From positions 1 through 11,182 of the forward strand of contig CABSEJ010000109.1 of the NCBI GenBank assembly GCA_902476765.1: a DNA stretch of 11,182 nucleotides. The letters run 5' to 3'. This stretch comes from an uncultured Blautia sp. (GTDB lineage: Bacteria > Bacillota > Clostridia > Lachnospirales > Lachnospiraceae). Of this stretch, positions 5,510-11,182 are shown piece after piece. Numbering within the stretch: position 1 is the stretch's first letter; each line of letters starts with the position of its first letter. The translations under genes were made by a program, and so were the position numbers. A model generated the notes under the pieces. The model did not search any database. It had not been told where the DNA came from and saw only the letters and a list, made by a program, of their open reading frames with translations.

Positions 5510-6580
5510 ATGAGTACGCAAAGCACTGCAGGCAGGAAGGGCTTATCCCTGATTCTTCTGGTTGCCGGTATCGCTCTTTTGGTGGGAGCGCTGATTCTGG
5601 ATTTTACAGGCAGTAACTTATCTTTCCGTGGAACTATGCTTATTGCCGGAGCTGTGGGCATTATCATAGGAGCTTATTTATATCCTACGATTAAAAATCA
5701 TAGAAAAATTATTAATGTATTATTTTTGTTCCCGCTGTTATTTACTTTTGCGGTAACCGTAATTATTCCCTTAGTTTTAGGTATTTTTTATTCCCTTACA
5801 GACTGGAATGGTATTCGGTTTAATGATTTTATAGGTCTTAAAAATTATACCACAATGTTCAGCGAACCAAGCTTTATTTGGTCAATTCTGATTACCATTC
5901 TTTTTGTGGTATTCAATATGATTCTGGTAAATGTTGTGGGATTCCTTCTGGCCCTTCTTTGTACTTCAAACCTGAAAGGCCTGGGATTTTTCAGAGCCTC
6001 TTATTTCCTGCCAAACCTGATTGGAGGTATCGTTCTGGGTTATATCTGGCAGTTCGTATTCAATAACGTTCTGACAGAGCTTACAAAGCAGATTTCAGGA
6101 AACCAGGTGTCCATTCTGTCTAAAACAAGTACGGCCTTTGCAGGAATTATCGTAGTATATATCTGGCAGTATGCAGGTTATATTATGCTGATTTATATTA
6201 CCGGTCTTACTCAGGTGCCAAAAGATGTATTGGAAGCTTCGCAGATTGACGGTGCAAATAGGATTGAAACTTTATTTAAGATTAAGATTCCTATGATTGC
6301 CTCTACCATTACAATCTGTACATTCCTGACCCTTACATCTGCATTTAAGCAATTCGATGTAAACATGGCTTTGACAAACGGTTCAGGGTCTGTGGCAGAC
6401 TTTATGGGAAACTACCTGACAAACGGTACCCAGATGCTTGCGCTGAATATTTATAATACAGCCATATCCAAGGATAATTATGCTATGGGTCAGGCAAAGG
6501 CTGTGTTCTTCTTTATCATTCTTGCAATAGTATCACTGGTGCAGGTACGTGTATCAAATAAGAAGGAGGTTGAAATGTAA
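5510..6580 (+). CDS. ABC sugar transporter permease, MalF/MsmF-like
   Basis: The 356-residue integral membrane protein belongs to the binding-protein-dependent transport inner-membrane family. The permease core starts at about residue 66 with the usual 'FLFPLLFTFAVTVIIPL' first helix. The cytoplasmic EAA loop that docks the ATPase is at 242-260 (Glu242-Ala243, Asp247-Gly248, ending KIKIP). About eight hydrophobic segments are visible. Two of them (about 12-32 and 41-59) precede the conserved core and are extra compared with the usual six-helix sugar permeases. An unusually strong RBS (AAAGGAGG, 5494-5501) sits eight bases before the ATG, perhaps compensating for the upstream terminator. The stop overlaps the next start by one base (TAATG), indicating translational coupling with the partner permease. 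Confidence 0.92.
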   Translation: MSTQSTAGRKGLSLILLVAGIALLVGALILDFTGSNLSFRGTMLIAGAVGIIIGAYLYPTIKNHRKIINVLFLFPLLFTFAVTVIIPLVLGIFYSLTDWNGIRFNDFIGLKNYTTMFSEPSFIWSILITILFVVFNMILVNVVGFLLALLCTSNLKGLGFFRASYFLPNLIGGIVLGYIWQFVFNNVLTELTKQISGNQVSILSKTSTAFAGIIVVYIWQYAGYIMLIYITGLTQVPKDVLEASQIDGANRIETLFKIKIPMIASTITICTFLTLTSAFKQFDVNMALTNGSGSVADFMGNYLTNGTQMLALNIYNTAISKDNYAMGQAKAVFFFIILAIVSLVQVRVSNKKEVEM

Positions 6581-7440
6581 TGAAGAAGAAAAATGTAATT
6601 TCTATCGTTATTACAGTAGTTGCGCTTATTGTTGCAGTCTACACGCTGTTTCCTTTCTATCTGGTATTGATGAACTCCTTCAAGAATGCCAATGATATTG
6701 TAGCAAATCCAATCTCCTTTGTAGGAGCTGGTTTCTCCCAGTGGATTACCAACTTGTCCAACGTTATTAATAACTCAAACTTTAACTTCTGGTATGCCTT
6801 CGGAACTTCACTGATTATTACTGTGATTTCTCTGGTGCTTCTGGCATTATTCGGAAGTATGACAGCCTGGGTTATCTGCCGTAACAAGACAAAATGGTCT
6901 ACGGCCATTTACATGGTATTCATTGCATCTATGATTATTCCTTTCCAGGTAGTTATGCTGCCTTTGATTTCTACTTTCCGTGATGTAGGAGAGTTTATTG
7001 GAATTTCTATGCTGCAGTCCATACCCGGTATTGTATTTGCTTACTGTGGATTTGGTGGCGCTATGACCGTGTTTATCCTTACTGGTTTTATCAAGAATAT
7101 TCCATATGAGCTGGAAGAAGCTGCCAATATTGACGGTTGTACTCCAGAAGGAATTTTCTTCCGGATTATCTTCCCTCTGCTGAAGCCGGTTATTACTACA
7201 GTTACCATTTTGAATGGTATGTGGATATGGAACGACTACCTGCTGCCATCTCTGATGCTGGGTCAGAACGGTAAAGTAAAGACTCTGCCTGTTGCAGTAC
7301 AGGCTTTCGTAGGTTCCTATGTAAAGCAGTGGGATTTGATTCTGTCAGCAGCTCTGCTGGCTATCATTCCGATGATTGTTATCTTCCTGATTGCACAGAA
7401 GCAGATTATGAATGGTATGGTAGAAGGTGCTATCAAATAA
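6580..7440 (+). CDS. ABC sugar transporter permease, MalG/MsmG-like
   Basis: The 286-residue product is the second membrane subunit of the sugar importer, with about six transmembrane segments, the first at about residues 7-29. The EAA loop is at 179-199 (Glu180-Ala181-Ala182, Asp185-Gly186, then 'IIFPLLKP'), the docking site for the ATPase. The start overlaps the stop of the preceding permease by one base, and AAGGAGG at 6563-6569 supports it. The two form a heterodimeric channel served by the lipoprotein at 4087-5406. No ATPase gene follows: a strong terminator comes next, so a multitask MsmX/UgpC-type ATPase encoded elsewhere presumably energises the system. Confidence 0.93.
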   Translation: MKKKNVISIVITVVALIVAVYTLFPFYLVLMNSFKNANDIVANPISFVGAGFSQWITNLSNVINNSNFNFWYAFGTSLIITVISLVLLALFGSMTAWVICRNKTKWSTAIYMVFIASMIIPFQVVMLPLISTFRDVGEFIGISMLQSIPGIVFAYCGFGGAMTVFILTGFIKNIPYELEEAANIDGCTPEGIFFRIIFPLLKPVITTVTILNGMWIWNDYLLPSLMLGQNGKVKTLPVAVQAFVGSYVKQWDLILSAALLAIIPMIVIFLIAQKQIMNGMVEGAIK

Positions 7441-7468
7441 AAATTAAATGATATTTTGCTGACATTTT

Positions 7469-7514
7469 AAAAACAGCGGCATACGGACTATTGGTTTCGT
7501 ATGCCGCTGTTTTT
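7469..7514 (+). terminator. Intrinsic terminator of the transporter operon
   Basis: A perfect 17-bp stem (7469-7485 with 7498-7514) encloses a 12-base loop. It has a GC-rich centre, A residues at its 5' foot and five T residues at its 3' foot. It lies 28 bases after the second permease stop. The symmetrical A/T feet would let it function in both directions. It separates the transporter from the two-component genes. Confidence 0.92.
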
Positions 7515-7535
7515 AGAAGGAACAAAAATCTATTC

Positions 7536-7576
7536 CTGCTAGCAACGAGCCAAGCGGACATGCTTGCATTGAGCAG
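7536..7576. repeat. Possible hairpin element, perhaps a second dispersed repeat
   Basis: CAAGC (7551-7555) pairs with GCTTG (7562-7566) around a 6-base loop. CTGCT (7536-7540) can pair with AGCAG (7572-7576) outside it, leaving an asymmetric internal loop. Its GC content and sequence differ from the AT-rich surroundings, and it resembles short intergenic repeats I associate with Lachnospiraceae genomes. That resemblance is from memory and unverified. There is no second copy in this window. Confidence 0.25.
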
Positions 7577-7597
7577 AGAAGACATAAAGGTTGTGTT

Positions 7598-7626
7598 TTG
7601 CAATGTTTAAAAAATTCTGTTATGAT
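7598..7626 (+). promoter_or_regulatory. Promoter of the sensor kinase / response regulator pair
   Basis: TTGCAA (7598-7603) and TATGAT (7621-7626) are separated by 17 bases, with the extended -10 dinucleotide TG at 7618-7619. The predicted start near 7633 lies downstream of the transporter terminator, so the two-component genes form their own transcription unit with a leader of about 128 bases. Confidence 0.75.
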
Positions 7627-7760
7627 AGTCTCAATAGAGTTTGATACCCTCTCTGGACAAGGGCAGGGAGGTGTGTCTGTAATCACAGCGGCTTTGGAGA
7701 CAGAAACAGGGGAAGGGGAGCATAGATACCTGCAGTATGCAAAAAGAGAGGATGGGGGAT

Positions 7761-9548
7761 ATGAACAAATATTTTAACAGCATAAAAAAGAAAGTAATTT
7801 TTTTGGATTTGATACTTGTTTTTCCCCTTTTCATTTTGTTCTGCATTTTGCTGATGTATGCTTTTCGGGACAGTAATTATAAGTTGAACTATAGTAAATT
7901 GGATTTAATCGAAGAGAAATGCAGCAATATTTCCAACCGAAATACAGAGATTGTGAAAATAGCCAATACGCTGTGTCTGGATTCAGAGATAAACCGGATT
8001 ATTTCAAAAAAGGAAGCTCTGTCAGATTATGATTATATTGACGCTCAGCAGCAGATACAGAGGAAAATGCTGGAGCTGACGGAAATGTTTCCGGACCGGC
8101 AGTATCAATTGATGATTTTATGCAATAACGGAACCAATTATTTCCAGTCCTCTTTGGGCTTTCCGGCCAATGCTTTAAGTGTGGAAGACTTGTTTCAGGA
8201 GGAATGGTATAAGGAGGCGGAGGAAAATACAGATTCCATTTATTTCCTGCCAAAATACAGAAGTCAGGTTCTCCAGGACTTATTCCAGGAAGACACTTTG
8301 TTTGCCGTACAGAACCTGCGGAATCTGAACAGCGGCAGATGGGTGGGTCTTATGATTGTAGCTGTTTCCCAGGATATTTGGGGAAGTGATATATTGAATG
8401 AGTCTGAAAATAACGAAAACACCATGGTAATTGACCAGTACAGAAAGATTATTTTTTCTTCGGATGCAAGCCTTTACGGGACAGATGTGGTGAATAATTC
8501 CTATTATCAGCAAATTTCCGAACATAATAAGGGATTTTTTCTGGGAAATGTAAATAAAGAATACTGCCACATTCGATTTGCCAGTATAGATGATACGGGA
8601 TGGAAGCTGATTACCTATATGCCCTATCAGGGGAACTGGTCTTTATATACGGTTTTTATTTTGCTGCTGGGACTGGCGGTAATGGTTGTTTTAGTGTCTA
8701 TTGTTTTTTATAATTGTAATTTTATTTCCAGAAGGATGAAACGACTGAATAAAAATATTCTGGAGGTTTCCAACGGAAATCTGAAAACAAGGATTCACGG
8801 AAATTATGAGACAGAGTTTCATGGGATTTGCGAAAATTTTAATCATATGCTGGACCATATTGAAAATCTGATGAAACAGCTGGAGAAAGAAGAGGAGGAA
8901 AAGCATGTTCTGGAAATCCAGGCTTTACAGGCTCAGATAAATCCTCACTTTTTTTACAATACTTTGGTAACTATTCGTTTTATGATACAGATGGAGGAAT
9001 ATCAGGAGGCGGACAAGGCTATCCTGGCCTTTTCTAAACTTCTGAGAAAGTCCTTTGCCCATTCCGGAAGAATCATTTCCATAAAGGAAGAGATTTCTAT
9101 GACAGAAGAATATCTGCAGCTTATGCAGCTGCGGTATCCGGGAAAATTCCAGTGGAATATTACCGTGGCTTCCGGGGTGGAGAATCTGGGAATCCTGAAA
9201 AATGTGGTTCAGCCTCTGGTGGAGAACAGTATTTCCCATGGCTTTAACATGAAGGAGGATATGGGACACATATCTGTAAGGGCCTATATGTTTCAGGGGG
9301 CGGTTATAATCCAGGTGGAGGACGACGGAGTAGGTGTTGACCTGGAGAAGGTCAATGCATCCATTAAAAACCAACAGATGGAAAAAAACAGGGAGCAGTT
9401 TAACGGTATCGGACTGTCCAATATCCAGATGAGAATTCTGCGGAATTTTGGCCAGGAATATGGGCTGGAGGCGGCAGTTAATCCGGCAGGGGGAGTTACC
9501 TTTACCATGAAGCTTCCGGTGATTGATATGGGAGGGGACAGGTCTTGA
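7761..9548 (+). CDS. Sensor histidine kinase, YesM-type (LytS-like kinase family)
   Basis: The product is 595 residues from the ATG at 7761. I prefer this start because GAGAGG (7746-7751) lies nine bases upstream and the membrane anchor follows directly; in-frame ATGs at 7737 and 7752 are alternatives. Transmembrane helix 1 spans about 12-34, followed by an extracellular sensor region of about 255 residues (about 38-292). Helix 2 spans about 294-320, then a HAMP linker and coiled coil (about 320-385). The His_kinase domain has the phosphoacceptor His396 in 'NPHFFYNTL', and the HATPase domain has Asn489 in 'LVENSISHG', then 'DDGVGVD' and 'GIGLSNI'. Kinases of this type usually control adjacent sugar transporters, so it probably senses a sugar outside the cell, directly or through the loaded binding protein. 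It overlaps the response-regulator gene by four bases. Confidence 0.93.
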   Translation: MNKYFNSIKKKVIFLDLILVFPLFILFCILLMYAFRDSNYKLNYSKLDLIEEKCSNISNRNTEIVKIANTLCLDSEINRIISKKEALSDYDYIDAQQQIQRKMLELTEMFPDRQYQLMILCNNGTNYFQSSLGFPANALSVEDLFQEEWYKEAEENTDSIYFLPKYRSQVLQDLFQEDTLFAVQNLRNLNSGRWVGLMIVAVSQDIWGSDILNESENNENTMVIDQYRKIIFSSDASLYGTDVVNNSYYQQISEHNKGFFLGNVNKEYCHIRFASIDDTGWKLITYMPYQGNWSLYTVFILLLGLAVMVVLVSIVFYNCNFISRRMKRLNKNILEVSNGNLKTRIHGNYETEFHGICENFNHMLDHIENLMKQLEKEEEEKHVLEIQALQAQINPHFFYNTLVTIRFMIQMEEYQEADKAILAFSKLLRKSFAHSGRIISIKEEISMTEEYLQLMQLRYPGKFQWNITVASGVENLGILKNVVQPLVENSISHGFNMKEDMGHISVRAYMFQGAVIIQVEDDGVGVDLEKVNASIKNQQMEKNREQFNGIGLSNIQMRILRNFGQEYGLEAAVNPAGGVTFTMKLPVIDMGGDRS

Positions 9549-11056
9549 ATATTGTAATAGCAGATGACGAACAGATTATTTTAAAATGGATGAAAAAGAA
9601 TATAGAAGAACTGTCTCCCCGTTATCATGTGACAGGGATATACTCCAATGGAAAGCAGGTGCTGGATTGGTGTCTGAAAGAAAAGGTGGATGTTCTGTTT
9701 ACCGATATACGGATGCCGGTTATGGATGGTATGGAACTGCTGAAAGCTTTGGGAGAACACCAGCCTATTCCTTATACCATAATTCTCAGTGCATATGATG
9801 ATTTTTCCTATGCCAGAGAGTGTTTCAAACTGGGAGTGAAGGAGTTCCTTTTAAAATCAGAGATTACAAGGGAGGAGCTGGAAAAATGTCTGGGGACTGC
9901 AAGAGAATATCTGAGAAATCCCGGAGATAAAAAGGAGGAGTCTTCTTCGGAACAGATGGAGGATATGCTGCGTCAGGAGCTTTCTTCTAAAGGAGCTGCG
10001 CCGGACAGGCTGGTTCGGTACTGGAATACATTCAGCCAGATAAAGAGTCCCTTTGTGCTTACGCTTTTAGAGATTAGCAGAGAAATGCCTCATATGGAAC
10101 AGATGGAGGAAATTACTGCTTTTTTCTTTCAGGAAGAGAAGCTGAACTTCTACTTTGTGCCCCAGGGAAGCAAAAGGATTCTGGTAATTTCAGAACAGGG
10201 GGAAAACAGCCCTTCTGTTCTGGCGGAAAAGCTGTACAAAGGTCTGCGGTCTTTCGGTTATAAGGATTTATGGGTCAGCGGCAGCACGGCAGGAGAAAAA
10301 GGAGAGGACCTGTGCAGAATGTACCAGGAGGCAGAGGCAGTATCCCTGTACCAGAGATTTTATTTTCACAGGGAGGGTCTGTCCTATGATAAAACATGCA
10401 GGCAGCAGGAAAATATATCGTTCAGATTGAAAAATATGTTTGATGAATTGCAAAATATGATAGGAACTGCAGGGCAGGAGGAGATAGAGGAGAGAATCCG
10501 GCAGATTTTCCAATTTGTACGAAGTGCCATGCCGGAAGTAGGTTTGTTGAGAAAGACCATACTGAATTTTGTTTTGAATATATACTGGAATTATCTGGAA
10601 GGGGAACAGAGACAGGAGATTTCCGCAGATAATTTGCTGATTTTGGGAGAAAGTGCAAATGTGGGTCTTTTGGAGGAAGAATTTTCCCAGCAGATGAACA
10701 GCCTGCTCCGGTCTTTTGCAGGTAAGAAACAGGTTTACAGCGATGCAGTGCAGAAAATTATGGAATATATTGAAGCTAATTACAGGGAAAATATTTCATT
10801 GGAAGAGCTGGCTGTCTATGTACACATGAACCGCAGTTATGTATCCCATCTGTTTAAGAAGGAGACAGGGGACAATCTTTATAATTACCTGCAGCAATAC
10901 CGGTTGGAGAGGGCCAAGGAGCTTTTGGAACATACAAGAGACAGTATCCAGGAAATATGCTGGAAAGTGGGGATTCAGGACTCCGGATATTTCAGCAAGC
11001 TTTTCAAAAAATATGCAGGTATGACACCTTTGGAATATCGTAAATCAAAGCAGTAA
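9545..11056 (+). CDS. Two-component response regulator with AraC-type DNA-binding domain (YesN-type)
   Basis: The 503-residue product has an N-terminal receiver domain (about 1-120) with the acidic pocket Asp7-Asp8, phosphoacceptor Asp54 in 'FTDIRMP', Ser82 and Lys104. A middle region of about 280 residues has no motif I recognise. A C-terminal AraC-type double helix-turn-helix spans about 402-503, with the signatures 'SLEELAVYVHMNRSYVSHLF' and 'GYFSKLFKKYAGMTPLEYR'. Translation starts at TTG (9545), overlapping the kinase TGA as TTGA. GGAGGGG at 9531-9537, seven bases upstream, supports this, and the sequence then begins directly with the receiver's first strand (NIVIADDE). It is translationally coupled to its kinase. 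It most likely activates the transporter promoter near 4006; that target is inferred from proximity. Confidence 0.94.
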   Translation: MNIVIADDEQIILKWMKKNIEELSPRYHVTGIYSNGKQVLDWCLKEKVDVLFTDIRMPVMDGMELLKALGEHQPIPYTIILSAYDDFSYARECFKLGVKEFLLKSEITREELEKCLGTAREYLRNPGDKKEESSSEQMEDMLRQELSSKGAAPDRLVRYWNTFSQIKSPFVLTLLEISREMPHMEQMEEITAFFFQEEKLNFYFVPQGSKRILVISEQGENSPSVLAEKLYKGLRSFGYKDLWVSGSTAGEKGEDLCRMYQEAEAVSLYQRFYFHREGLSYDKTCRQQENISFRLKNMFDELQNMIGTAGQEEIEERIRQIFQFVRSAMPEVGLLRKTILNFVLNIYWNYLEGEQRQEISADNLLILGESANVGLLEEEFSQQMNSLLRSFAGKKQVYSDAVQKIMEYIEANYRENISLEELAVYVHMNRSYVSHLFKKETGDNLYNYLQQYRLERAKELLEHTRDSIQEICWKVGIQDSGYFSKLFKKYAGMTPLEYRKSKQ

Positions 11057-11073
11057 CCCCAGAATTGAAAAAG

Positions 11074-11182
11074 AGGGGCTGCCGTTTTAAGTGAGTTTAA
11101 GAATATTTATACATTTTATGGCTCAGCCTGCGTCGCTTTGAGCCTAAGGTCTCAAAGCTGTACTCGACAAATTCGCATAAAA
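11074..11182. repeat. Palindromic dispersed repeat, copy 2 (truncated by window end)
   Basis: The segment starts AGGGGCTGCCG, as does copy 1, and from 11101 to the window end matches 784-865 at 80 of 82 positions in the same orientation. The apical hairpin GCTTTGAG/CTCAAAGC is intact. Between the conserved end and the core (11085-11100) the sequence differs from copy 1. The right arm lies beyond the window. It begins 17 bases after the response-regulator stop, so like copy 1 it sits immediately 3' of a plus-strand operon. Confidence 0.85.

Larger units (their letters stand above)
7441..7760. other. Intergenic region between permease operon and two-component genes
   Basis: This 320-bp gene-free region starts with the terminator at 7469-7514. 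It is followed by a possible structured element at about 7536-7576, the kinase promoter at 7598-7626 and a leader of roughly 128 bases that is purine-rich near the gene (GGAAGGGGAG at 7711-7720). No small gene with a convincing RBS is apparent. Confidence 0.7.

Noticed and set aside
7720..7740. GCATA...TATGC hairpin that could hide the ATG at 7737
   Set aside because: A five-base stem of AT-rich pairs is expected by chance, and the ATG at 7737 is not the preferred start.
7737..7760. Upstream in-frame starts for the kinase at 7737 and 7752
   Set aside because: The purine-rich stretch at 7711-7720 is 16 bases from 7737, too far for a good RBS, and GAGAGG at 7746-7751 directly abuts 7752. The ATG at 7761 has the best spacing and begins right at the membrane anchor. 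The upstream starts are not excluded.
8925..9374. 149-codon minus-strand open frame inside the kinase gene
   Set aside because: It lies opposite the conserved kinase and ATPase motifs and has no recognisable domain.

Overview
The window looks like chromosomal DNA of a low-to-moderate-GC Gram-positive anaerobe, most likely a gut Lachnospiraceae (Clostridium cluster XIVa) member. The reasons are strong AGGAGG-type ribosome binding sites, sigma-A promoters with AT-rich surroundings, a lipoprotein-type sugar-binding protein with a Gly/Ser linker, MalFG-like permeases without a linked ATPase, and a YesMN-type two-component pair. The family assignment is inference; no rRNA or other marker gene is present.

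Layout. Positions 1-141 hold the 3' end of an unidentified plus-strand gene, followed 23 bases later by a HutD-family gene (165-749). A 151-bp imperfect palindromic repeat (756-906) separates this pair from a carbohydrate-utilisation locus. That locus has a LacI-family regulator on the minus strand (913-1944), a divergent 317-bp promoter region, a GH13 oligo-1,6-glucosidase-type alpha-glucosidase (2262-3935), a sugar-binding lipoprotein (4087-5406), two ABC permeases (5510-6580 and 6580-7440), a strong terminator, and then a separately promoted sensor kinase (7761-9548) and AraC-type response regulator (9545-11056). A second copy of the palindromic repeat begins 17 bases after the last gene (11074) and runs off the window.

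How it works together (inference from families and layout). The binding protein and permeases import an alpha-glucoside or short oligosaccharide, energised by a shared MsmX-type ATPase encoded elsewhere. The cytoplasmic GH13 enzyme cleaves it. Its active site carries the Asp-Val signature typical of alpha-1,6 (isomaltose-type) specificity, so isomalto-oligosaccharides, panose or related alpha-1,6-glucosides are the best substrate guess. Two regulatory layers are visible. The LacI repressor has a classical 12-bp operator candidate just downstream of the glucosidase -10 box. The membrane kinase and response-regulator pair probably controls the transporter, whose gene has its own promoter with a different inverted repeat over the -35. 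A terminator between the binding-protein gene and the permease genes probably sets a high ratio of binding protein to permease.

I find no CRISPR array, phage, toxin-antitoxin or defence genes, and no clearly new system. The gene content is a well-organised but recognisable sugar locus. The least explained part is the pair of near-identical palindromic repeats that bracket it.
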